Part shown: piece by piece, positions 7,491 to 13,337 of the stretch
Position numbering within the stretch: the first letter of the stretch is position 1
Layout of the letters: each line of letters begins with the position of its first letter
Assembly: GCA_017934845.1 (NCBI GenBank)
Contig: JAGBIR010000108.1
Location: 1-13,337 of the forward strand
DNA from: Alistipes sp.
Lineage (GTDB): Bacteria; Bacteroidota; Bacteroidia; Bacteroidales; Rikenellaceae
Direction: 5' to 3'
DNA length: 13,337 bases
Notes under the pieces: model-generated
Told to the model about the DNA's origin: nothing
The model's database searches: none
The model's input: only the letters and a program-made list of their open reading frames with translations
Translations under genes and position numbers: made by a program

Positions 7491-7526
7491 AAAAAATGGG
7501 TGTTACTATTGCGACACCCATTTTTC
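7491..7526. terminator. Bidirectional terminator between nucleotidyltransferase gene and folP
   Basis: The left arm (7492-7503: A-run plus TGGGTGT) pairs perfectly with the right arm (7514-7525: ACACCCA plus T-run) around a 10-nt loop. Each strand ends in a T-run, so the hairpin can terminate both convergent transcripts. The stem contains the last codons of folP, and the folP stop codon (7506-7508) is in the loop. Confidence 0.88.
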
Positions 7527-8342
7527 GTATTCTGTATATAACCTAACCACTTGTTGTGCCTCCGCCACGTCGTGCACCCGCAGGATTCTCGCCCCCTGCC
7601 GAAGTGCCTCCCAATGAAGTGCCGTCGTACCATTCAAAGCCTCGGCTGGCGACAGATCCAACACCTTATATATCATCGACTTTCGCGATAAACCTGCCAG
7701 CACAGGATAACCCAACTCGCACAACCTATGCAATCCGGCCAGCAGCTCATAATTCTGCTCGGTTGTCTTTGCAAAGCCAAACCCGGGATCGAGTATAATC
7801 TGCTCGACGCCACGCCCCCGCAACCATTCTACACGCTCGCGAAAATAGTCACACACCTCTGTGACAACACCCCTCGGATAATCAGTCAAACCCTGCATCG
7901 ACTGCGGCGTTCCACGCATATGCATCGCCACATAAGGCAAATTGTATCGCGCAACTACCTCCACTATCTTTTCATCAGCTTCACCAGCCGAGATATCGTT
8001 AACCATTATTGGCCCGAACTCCTCCACAGCACGACGCGCCACCTCTGAGCGAAACGTATCGACCGACACTGCCACACCAACCGACTGACGAGCTACAGCC
8101 TCAAGACCTCGTTTTACTCGCTTCCACTCCTCCTCCGTCGATACATCTTCGGCATTAGGTCGTGATGAATAACCGCCAATATCTATAATCGACGCACCCT
8201 CGGCAACCGCGCGCTCTACCCTCTCGGCAATAGCATCAGCACCCGTAAAACGGCTCCCATCATAGAACGAGTCGTCGGTAACGTTTACAATCGCCATTAC
8301 TTGAGGCTCAGCAAACTCTATCACTTTATCTCCGAGCCTCAT
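7506..8342 (-). CDS. folP: Dihydropteroate synthase
   Basis: The product is 278 residues from the ATG at 8342. The enzyme condenses p-aminobenzoate with 6-hydroxymethyl-7,8-dihydropterin pyrophosphate in folate synthesis and is the sulfonamide target. Visible motifs, numbered from this start: VMAIVNVTDDSFYDGS (15-30), IDIGGYSSRPNA (54-64 region), VSVDTFRSEVA (about 92-102), VNDISAG (114-120), MHMRGTPQSM (140-149), LDPGFGFAKTTEQN (184-197), AGLSRKSM (216-223) and RVHDV (255-259). In the first motif Pro of the common VTPDSF is Asp. An in-frame ATG at 8372 would add ten residues, but they are Cys-rich and would extend the overlap with coaE from 17 to 47 nt, so 8342 is preferred. It is translationally linked to coaE and ends inside a terminator hairpin. 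Confidence 0.95.
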   Translation of the reverse strand: MRLGDKVIEFAEPQVMAIVNVTDDSFYDGSRFTGADAIAERVERAVAEGASIIDIGGYSSRPNAEDVSTEEEWKRVKRGLEAVARQSVGVAVSVDTFRSEVARRAVEEFGPIMVNDISAGEADEKIVEVVARYNLPYVAMHMRGTPQSMQGLTDYPRGVVTEVCDYFRERVEWLRGRGVEQIILDPGFGFAKTTEQNYELLAGLHRLCELGYPVLAGLSRKSMIYKVLDLSPAEALNGTTALHWEALRQGARILRVHDVAEAQQVVRLYTEYEKWVSQ

Positions 8343-8916
8343 ACAAAAGCATTTTGTGCATCTGTTCGACATCGCTCTCGAGGTATTCGCGACGCAGATT
8401 TACCAAGCAACGAGCAGCTCGCGCGTGCAGTTCATCATCGTTCATCTGATGTTCGATACGTCGCAAAATCGCATCGCGATCGACACCATCACGCGCTGAA
8501 GCACGACGCACTCGCTCCTCCAATGGAGCCAGCACAGCTATTGTCGTATCTACCTCATTATCGAACGCTGCTTCGAATAATATTGCGCTCTCTAAAACCA
8601 CATAGTCACCACTCTGGTTCTCTGCCCAAGTGCGAAAATCGGCCCGTACGGCTGGATGGACAATGGCATTTAACTGCGCCAACTTCTCCTCGCTGCCAAA
8701 CACCTGTGCTGCCAGATATTGCCTGTTAAGCGCTCCATCAACATAGCACTCTGCACCAAACGCCTCACACAAAGCCTCGCGCAACGCCTCATTGTCATTC
8801 ATCAGAGCCTTGGCTCTTGCATCAGAATCATAAATGGCGATACCGTAAGTTGCCAAGAGTTCGCATACTGTACTCTTTCCACTTCCAATACCGCCCGTAA
8901 TACCTACTTTATACAT
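8326..8916 (-). CDS. coaE: Dephospho-CoA kinase
   Basis: The product is 196 residues, the usual CoaE length. The enzyme phosphorylates the 3'-hydroxyl of dephospho-CoA with ATP, the last step of coenzyme A synthesis. The P-loop GITGGIGSGKST is at 5-16, and the substrate-binding motif region YDSDARAKALM at 29-39 follows. NAIVHPAVRADF and VVLESAILFEAAFDNEVD, also typical of the family, are visible in the middle. The reading frame is open further upstream to 8985. The ATG at 8916 was chosen because it puts the P-loop at the N-terminus, as in other CoaE proteins, and leaves a 7-nt gap after the YbbR-like gene instead of an overlap. The 3' end overlaps folP by 17 nt, which points to one mRNA. Confidence 0.96.
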   Translation of the reverse strand: MYKVGITGGIGSGKSTVCELLATYGIAIYDSDARAKALMNDNEALREALCEAFGAECYVDGALNRQYLAAQVFGSEEKLAQLNAIVHPAVRADFRTWAENQSGDYVVLESAILFEAAFDNEVDTTIAVLAPLEERVRRASARDGVDRDAILRRIEHQMNDDELHARAARCLVNLRREYLESDVEQMHKMLLYEARR

Positions 8917-8923
8917 AGACTGT

Positions 8924-9382
8924 TTACTTTTTCCCATCCGCAACCACTGCCGGCTCCTCCGGCACGGGCAACGGTGGAATATCACCTATCGAGATAACTT
9001 TAATATCGCTAAATCGCACCGAAATAGCACTCTGCATCGACTGCGGATCGATAATATAGAATCGGCCCAACGACTCTCCCGTCTGCTCGTCGGCCAACTC
9101 CTCGACTTTATATTTAAGGTCTGTCAAGGGAATCTTCAGCTCTCGGTGCATATATACGCGATAGCCAAACAGATTTGTTCCAACGCCCTCGACAACACAC
9201 GGTACTCGCATTGTCTGTCCATCGACATTTACGCCTACCGAGTAGTCGGTAGTATATACATAACCCAGCTTGAGGATATACCACAAGATGAACGATGCGC
9301 AGAAGAGCGATATAAAGACGGGCGACACATAGCGTTGCAGCCATCGCCTAAACAATTTCAGTTTTTCGATAATCTTACCCAT
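8924..9382 (-). CDS. Small membrane protein, possibly YbbR-like
   Basis: The product is 152 residues. A basic N-terminus is followed by one strong membrane segment (about 19-38, VSPVFISLFCASFILWYILK), then about 110 residues predicted to be largely beta and extracytoplasmic. The part around DYSVGVNVDGQTMRVPCVVEG and the following IPLTDLKY resembles one YbbR repeat. In Bacteroidetes a YbbR-domain protein (usually over 300 residues) commonly sits just upstream of coaE, as here, so this is probably a shortened member. That assignment rests on context and weak similarity. The C-terminus is Pro-rich (PPLPVPEEPA). The ATG at 9382 gives an intact membrane anchor. The gene lies 7 nt upstream of coaE and is likely the first gene of a three-gene unit with coaE and folP. 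Confidence 0.6.
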   Translation of the reverse strand: MGKIIEKLKLFRRWLQRYVSPVFISLFCASFILWYILKLGYVYTTDYSVGVNVDGQTMRVPCVVEGVGTNLFGYRVYMHRELKIPLTDLKYKVEELADEQTGESLGRFYIIDPQSMQSAISVRFSDIKVISIGDIPPLPVPEEPAVVADGKK

Positions 9383-9390
9383 AACGACTA

Positions 9391-9398
9391 CAAAGTTA
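9391..9398 (-). promoter_or_regulatory. Possible -7 element for the YbbR-like/coaE/folP unit
   Basis: The - strand reads TAACTTTG at 9398-9391, an exact TAnnTTTG match. It lies only 8 nt before the ATG at 9382, so a transcript starting here would have almost no leader. No TTG is seen at the -33 distance. A separate promoter is expected because the secDF terminator lies upstream. Confidence 0.35.
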
Positions 9399-9494
9399 TA
9401 AAATTCGCCGAGTTATTATTCACCCGAAACGATTTTTTTAATCATTTCTTGCAACTATCGGCCCGCAATCCTTCTGCCATGCTTCCTTCACCAC

Positions 9495-9528
9495 AAAAAA
9501 GGTTGCAACCCCAATTGGGATTGCAACC
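9495..9528 (-). terminator. Intrinsic terminator of secDF
   Basis: On the - strand, GGTTGCAATCCCAA (9528-9515) pairs with TTGGGGTTGCAACC (9514-9501), with one T-G wobble; the innermost bases would open to form the loop. Six T residues (9500-9495 on the - strand) follow. On the + strand the wobble becomes a C-A mismatch and there is no T-run. It sits 23 nt after the secDF stop. Confidence 0.85.
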
Positions 9529-9550
9529 TCACATAACTGATAAATCAGAA

Positions 9551-12526
9551 TTACTTTACATCCTTATCTGAACGACGCAAGATATCGTAAGCGATAGGTG
9601 TTGCAACGAATACTGAAGAGTAAGTACCGATAACTACACCCAAGAGCAATGCGAAGATGAAGCCACGCAAGTTCTCACCACCCAAGATAAACATTGCCAA
9701 CAATGTAACGATTGTAGTACCTGATGTATTCATTGTACGAGACAATGTAGAGCAGATCGCCTTGTTGATATTCTCGCTCATTGCACGCTTGGGATAGAGT
9801 GTAATGAACTCACGGATACGGTCGAAGATAACCACTGTATCGTTGATTGAATAACCAATAATAGTCAAGATAGCAGCGATAAATGCCTGGTTAACCTCCA
9901 ACGCAAAAGGCATTACATGATAAAGCATTGAGAAGATACCAATCACGAGGAATGCGTTGTGAGCCAAAGCCGATGTAGCACCCAAAGCCCACTGCCAACG
10001 CTTGAATCGGATTGTGATATAAAGACCGATTGCGATAAGCGAGAAAAATACAGCATAGAATGCACTGAAGAGCATATCCTTTGCGATAGCAGGACCAATC
10101 TTCTCAGAAGAGATGATACCGTTAACATCATCCTGTGTACTTGTGAAACCATCCAAAGAGATCTCATATGAATAGAAGCCCTTCAAAGCCTCATAAAGCA
10201 ATGCGTCAACCTGTGCTGTAGTCTCCTCTGAAGTATCATCATACTTATACTGAGTAATGATACGGACCTGATTCTCACCACCAAACTGCTTAACCTCCAA
10301 TGAAGAACGTGTAGCATCATCGCTAACCAAAGCCTGCTCCAAAGCACCACGAACATTCTCAACAGATACGTTCTGGTCGAAACGTACTACATATGTACGA
10401 CCACCGGTAAACTCAACACCTGTATTCAAACCAAGAACAGCCAATGAAATGATTGACAATACGATGAGTGAGCCTGAAAGGATGTATGAAGACTTACGCT
10501 TACCGATGAAATCAAACTTCACGTTAGCCAACCAATTCTCCGACCAAGAGCGAGAGAATGAGATTGAACCCCACTTGTTAACAACCCACTCGATAAGCAT
10601 ACGAGTGATGAAGATTGCACAGAAGAGTGATGTAAGGATACCGATAACCAAAGTTGTTGCAAAACCCTGAACAGGACCGTTACCGAATACGAACAACACG
10701 ATACCGGTGATGATTGTAGTGAGCTGACCGTCGATGATTGCAGAGTAAGCATTTGAGAAACCATCCTTGATTGCCAATGCAATACCCTTACCGGCACGCA
10801 ACTCCTCCTTGATACGCTCATAGATGATGACGTTAGCATCCACTGCCATACCCATTGTCAAAACGATACCGGCAATACCGGGCAATGTCAATACAGCACC
10901 GAATGATACCAAGACACCCATCAACAAGAAGATGTTGAGCAAGAGTGCCAAGTCGGCCATCCAACCTGCAGTCTTGTAGAACAAGCCCATATAGAGAAGT
11001 ACGAGGAAGAATGCCAATGCGAATGACAATAGACCTGCATTGATTGACTCCTGACCGAGTGACGGACCAACAACCTGATCCTGAATGATGCGTGCAGGAG
11101 CAGGAACCTTACCTGACTTCAATACGTTAGCCAAGTCCTGTGCCTCCTGAATGGTGAAGTTACCTGTAATTACAGAGCTACCACCCTCGATCTTATTCTG
11201 AACGTTAGGAGCTGAATATACCAAACCATCCAAAACGATTGCGATAGGACGACCTACGTTCTGAGCTGTAAGCTGAGCCCACTGTGAAGCACCGTTTGAG
11301 TTCATCATAAGGTTAACCTCGGCAGAAGAGCCATTCTGTGAATAGTTCTCCTGTGCTGTAGATACAGCCGAACCATCCATTGCAGGCTTGCCGTCGATTG
11401 AACGAAGTGCATACAATGCGAAACGGCCACCGAAGTAATCCTCGCCCTTAACACCCCAATTGAGGCTCAAGTCAGCGGGCAACAAACTCTTAACCTCGGG
11501 ACGAGCCAAATACTCGTTAATCATAGGCATATCGGCTGCAACTGCAGTACCTACGATGCAACCACCAGCATAAGTGGGATCCAAGAGTGAGAACAAAGGA
11601 TTCTCCTCACGAGAGAAACGAGAAACAGTCTCCTCCTCTGCAGCCTCCTCGCTTGCAGCAACCTCTGCTACGAGGTCTGAAGCCTTCTCCTCTGCAGCAA
11701 CCTCCTCTACAGTCTCCTCAACGGGAGCAGCCTCCTCTGCAGCCTGCTTAATCAAAGCGTCAGCCTCTGCCAAGATAGGAAGAATCTCCTGTGCATCATA
11801 TACCTCCCAGAACTCCAAAGAAGCAGAACCCTGAAGAAGCTTACGAACACGCTCAGGCTCCTTAACGCCCGGCAACTCAACCATAATACGGTTTGAGTTA
11901 GGCATACGCTGGATGTTGGGCTGTGTTACACCGAAGTGGTCGATACGGCTACGCAAGATGTTGAATGACGCTGCGATAGCGGCATCTGTCTCGGCCTTCA
12001 AAACCTTTACTACCTCGTCATCTGTTGAGTTAGGAGTGATATCCTGACGATCGGGGCTAACGAAAATAGCAGCCAAAGGAGCACCGTTAGATACCTCGGC
12101 ATAAGCCTTTGCGAACTCACCGATGTAGTCGTTTGTACCAGCCTTCAAAGCAGCGTTTGCACGCTCCATAGCCTCAATGAAAGCGGGGTCATTCTGGCTG
12201 TCACCAGCAAGTGACTTAACCAAATCCTGAACCTCGATCTCGAGCATTACGTTCATACCGCCCTTAAGGTCAAGACCCAAGTTTACCTCCTTCTCCTTAC
12301 ACTCCTTGTAAGTAAACTTCTTACCCAAGAAATTCAAAACGGGCTTATTCTGGATTGAATCCAAATAATAAGCCTCACGCGATGCCTGCTCCGACTCGTC
12401 GAAGGCTGCGGCATACTCTACCGCGTCCTTCTCTACGCCACGCGTAATGAACGAGAATGACAGCTGATAGACGCACGCAATCACCAATAGGATTGCGATT
12501 AATTTAACTACGCCTTTACTTTGCAT
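9551..12526 (-). CDS. secDF: Fused protein translocase subunit SecDF
   Basis: The product is 991 residues, a single-chain SecD-SecF as in Bacteroidetes. This proton-driven partner of SecYEG completes protein export across the inner membrane. The SecD half has membrane segment 1 (about 8-24), the LGLDLKGG motif (83-90), the large periplasmic P1 domain, and a membrane block from about 495 to 650 containing GMAVDANVIIYERIKEE (559-575) with the proton-path Asp563. The SecF half begins at about 675, with NTGVEFTGGRTYVVRF (701-716) and GYSINDTVVIFDRIRE (891-906), Asp896 and Arg930. An unusual Ala/Glu-rich stretch at about 252-307 interrupts P1. The gene has its own promoter and terminator. The ATG at 12526 is preceded by an A-rich, Shine-Dalgarno-free region. 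Confidence 0.97.
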   Translation of the reverse strand: MQSKGVVKLIAILLVIACVYQLSFSFITRGVEKDAVEYAAAFDESEQASREAYYLDSIQNKPVLNFLGKKFTYKECKEKEVNLGLDLKGGMNVMLEIEVQDLVKSLAGDSQNDPAFIEAMERANAALKAGTNDYIGEFAKAYAEVSNGAPLAAIFVSPDRQDITPNSTDDEVVKVLKAETDAAIAASFNILRSRIDHFGVTQPNIQRMPNSNRIMVELPGVKEPERVRKLLQGSASLEFWEVYDAQEILPILAEADALIKQAAEEAAPVEETVEEVAAEEKASDLVAEVAASEEAAEEETVSRFSREENPLFSLLDPTYAGGCIVGTAVAADMPMINEYLARPEVKSLLPADLSLNWGVKGEDYFGGRFALYALRSIDGKPAMDGSAVSTAQENYSQNGSSAEVNLMMNSNGASQWAQLTAQNVGRPIAIVLDGLVYSAPNVQNKIEGGSSVITGNFTIQEAQDLANVLKSGKVPAPARIIQDQVVGPSLGQESINAGLLSFALAFFLVLLYMGLFYKTAGWMADLALLLNIFLLMGVLVSFGAVLTLPGIAGIVLTMGMAVDANVIIYERIKEELRAGKGIALAIKDGFSNAYSAIIDGQLTTIITGIVLFVFGNGPVQGFATTLVIGILTSLFCAIFITRMLIEWVVNKWGSISFSRSWSENWLANVKFDFIGKRKSSYILSGSLIVLSIISLAVLGLNTGVEFTGGRTYVVRFDQNVSVENVRGALEQALVSDDATRSSLEVKQFGGENQVRIITQYKYDDTSEETTAQVDALLYEALKGFYSYEISLDGFTSTQDDVNGIISSEKIGPAIAKDMLFSAFYAVFFSLIAIGLYITIRFKRWQWALGATSALAHNAFLVIGIFSMLYHVMPFALEVNQAFIAAILTIIGYSINDTVVIFDRIREFITLYPKRAMSENINKAICSTLSRTMNTSGTTIVTLLAMFILGGENLRGFIFALLLGVVIGTYSSVFVATPIAYDILRRSDKDVK

Positions 12527-12640
12527 TGTTGTTAATTTTTGTGTTTGTATTTAAATTTAATCGTTATTTCTCCGTCATTACAACCCGACCTTGACGCACA
12601 CACTATGCGGCTCGGCTTGGTCACAATCCGAAATTTAGTT
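12527..12640 (-). promoter_or_regulatory. Leader of secDF with potential RNA structure
   Basis: Between the inferred start of transcription (about 12637) and the secDF ATG are about 110 nt. On the - strand CAAGCCGA (12619-12612) can pair with TCGGGTTG (12588-12581), with one mismatch. Inside it, CGCA (12609-12606) can pair with TGCG (12598-12595) around a 7-nt loop. A GTG-initiated frame of 30 codons (12624-12532) ends 5 nt before the secDF ATG. The 3' half of the leader is very AT-rich. No known riboswitch is recognised. Confidence 0.3.
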
Positions 12641-12642
12641 TG

Positions 12643-12650
12643 CAAAGATA
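12643..12650 (-). promoter_or_regulatory. Probable -7 promoter element of secDF
   Basis: The - strand reads TATCTTTG at 12650-12643, an exact match to the Bacteroidetes TAnnTTTG element, in an A/T-rich setting. No TTG is seen at the usual -33 spacing. A 7-bp inverted repeat (CTGAAAA 12663-12669, TTTTCAG 12688-12694) lies just upstream. The rest of the 367-nt gap between secDF and dnaK (about 12695-12826) holds nothing else I recognise. Confidence 0.5.
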
Positions 12651-12826
12651 ATAAAAAAATGTCTGAAAATCGAATCATTGCGTTCATTTTTCAGTCTTTT
12701 GATAAAATATTTTACGAAATCGGAGTCAAACACTCTAAAATTGTCACTTTCAAAGCAAAAACCACCCGCCTTCTCGCGCTGTGCGTCAAAGCATAGGCCA
12801 ATAGCATCGATAAGGGAACCACCTCG

Positions 12827-12866
12827 AAAACAAAGAAAGAGCGACCGCCCGTTAAGGCAATCGCTC
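12827..12866 (-). terminator. Intrinsic terminator of dnaK
   Basis: On the - strand GAGCGATTGCC (12866-12856) pairs with GGCGGTCGCTC (12849-12839), including two U-G wobbles, around a 6-nt loop. A T-rich run (TTTCTTTGTTTTC) follows. On the + strand the wobbles become mismatches. The hairpin starts 27 nt after the dnaK stop. Confidence 0.8.
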
Positions 12867-12893
12867 CTCTTATCGCGTTGAGTTTTCAGATGT

Positions 12894-13337
12894 TTACTTT
12901 ACCTCCTCGAACTCTACATCCTCGGGCTGCTGCTGTGCGCCACCCTGCTGCTGGTTAGCACCGGCGTTCTGCTGTGCACCACCCTGTGCCTGCTGCTGAG
13001 CCTGCTGCGCTGCATACAAATCCTGTGATGCTGCCTGCCAAGCGTTGTTTAGCTCGGCAATAGCGGTATCGATAGCTGCAACATCCTGATTCTTATGAGC
13101 CTCCTTCAACTTCGCCAACGCGCCCTCGATAGCAGACTTCTTGTCGGCAGAGATCTTATCGCCATACTCCTTCAGCTGCTTCTCGGTAGCGAAGATGTTA
13201 GAGTCGGCAGCATTGATCTTGTCGATACGCTCCTTCTCCTGCTTATCCTTCTCCTCGTTAGCCTTAGCCTCGTCGCGCATACGCTGGATCTCCTGCTCTG
13301 TTAAGCCTGAAGATGCCTCGATACGAATCTTCTGCTC
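12894..13337 (-). CDS. dnaK: Chaperone DnaK (Hsp70), C-terminal part (5' end outside window)
   Basis: The frame is open to the right edge of the window, so only the last 147 codons are present. The visible part starts in the substrate-binding domain with [20 protein letters not shown], a hallmark of DnaK. It continues with the charged helical lid ([23 protein letters not shown] and following helices) and ends with a Gln/Gly/Ala-rich disordered tail and the conserved terminal [10 protein letters not shown]. DnaK is the cytoplasmic Hsp70 that folds and protects proteins with DnaJ and GrpE. No dnaJ follows on this side: the next gene is secDF beyond a terminator. The Q-rich tail is low complexity and may vary in length between strains. 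Confidence 0.96.
   Translation of the reverse strand, partial: EQKIRIEASSGLTEQEIQRMRDEAKANEEKDKQEKERIDKINAADSNIFATEKQLKEYGDKISADKKSAIEGALAKLKEAHKNQDVAAIDTAIAELNNAWQAASQDLYAAQQAQQQAQGGAQQNAGANQQQGGAQQQPEDVEFEEVK

Noticed and set aside
8343..8372. Longer folP start at 8372
   Set aside because: The ten added residues are Cys-rich, and the overlap with coaE would grow to 47 nt. It cannot be fully excluded.
8917..8985. Longer coaE start adding 23 residues
   Set aside because: It would overlap the YbbR-like gene, and CoaE proteins begin just before the P-loop, as the ATG at 8916 does.
11606..11773. Repeated GAG/GCA-type units resembling a tandem repeat or CRISPR
   Set aside because: The units are irregular single codons inside secDF that encode the acidic insertion. 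There are no repeat-spacer units.
12566..12580. ATG-initiated 4-codon frame in the secDF leader
   Set aside because: It is too short to distinguish from chance.
12663..12694. CTGAAAA / TTTTCAG inverted repeat as a terminator
   Set aside because: It has a long loop and short AT-rich arms and lies upstream of the secDF promoter, not after a gene. At most it is a regulator site.
12920..13015. Repetitive CTGCTG-type sequence near the right end
   Set aside because: It is the Gln/Gly/Ala-rich tail of DnaK, a normal low-complexity feature.
1..13337. Mobile elements, tRNA/rRNA genes, phage genes or a defence system
   Set aside because: No transposase, integrase, terminal repeats, tRNA-like cloverleaf or defence protein was recognised. 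All sizeable frames are accounted for by housekeeping genes.

Overview
The window looks like chromosomal DNA from a Bacteroidales bacterium, with a Rikenellaceae/Alistipes-like gut organism as the best guess. This rests on several things. There is a fused SecD-SecF protein of 991 residues. Upstream regions are AT-rich and lack Shine-Dalgarno sites. Promoter-like TAnnTTTG elements precede transcription units. The first gene resembles the Bacteroidetes-restricted DUF4831 family. The order YbbR-like protein - coaE and the order M23-like protein - dxr - rseP are also, as far as I recall, familiar in this order. I see no insertion sequences, phage genes, CRISPR array, tRNA or rRNA. The content is core housekeeping, not an accessory island.

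Layout, left to right. (1) At 1-1006, on the + strand, are the 3' end of a DUF4831-like gene and an AlkD-like DNA alkylation repair gene. They end at a terminator whose hairpin overlaps the alkD-like stop codon. (2) At 1029-1352, on the - strand, is a small thioredoxin. (3) At 1438-6331, on the - strand, is a compact operon. It begins at a TATATTTG promoter element and encodes a degenerate M23/LytM-fold membrane protein, Dxr (MEP isoprenoid pathway), the site-2 protease RseP and the recombination ATPase RadA. Gaps are 12-16 nt and a strong terminator follows radA. (4) At 6293-6550 is a divergent promoter region. It also drives a monocistronic nucleotidyltransferase on the + strand (6551-7471). 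(5) A bidirectional terminator at 7491-7526 separates that gene from a convergent - strand cluster: YbbR-like membrane protein, coaE (last step of CoA synthesis) and folP (dihydropteroate synthase). (6) At 9495-12650, on the - strand, is the secDF unit with its own terminator, promoter and a leader of about 110 nt that can fold. (7) At 12827-13337, on the - strand, is the 3' end of dnaK with its terminator.

The genes share no single pathway. They fall into envelope and secretion functions (SecDF, RseP, LytM-like protein, YbbR-like protein), proteostasis (DnaK, RseP, thioredoxin), DNA repair (RadA, AlkD-like) and cofactor or precursor synthesis (Dxr, CoaE, FolP, nucleotidyltransferase). I did not find a convincing novel multi-gene system. 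The most interesting points are the LytM-fold protein that has lost all the expected zinc and catalytic residues, the secDF leader with a possible 30-codon upstream ORF, the Ala/Glu-rich insertion in SecD, and terminators built into the coding ends of two genes.
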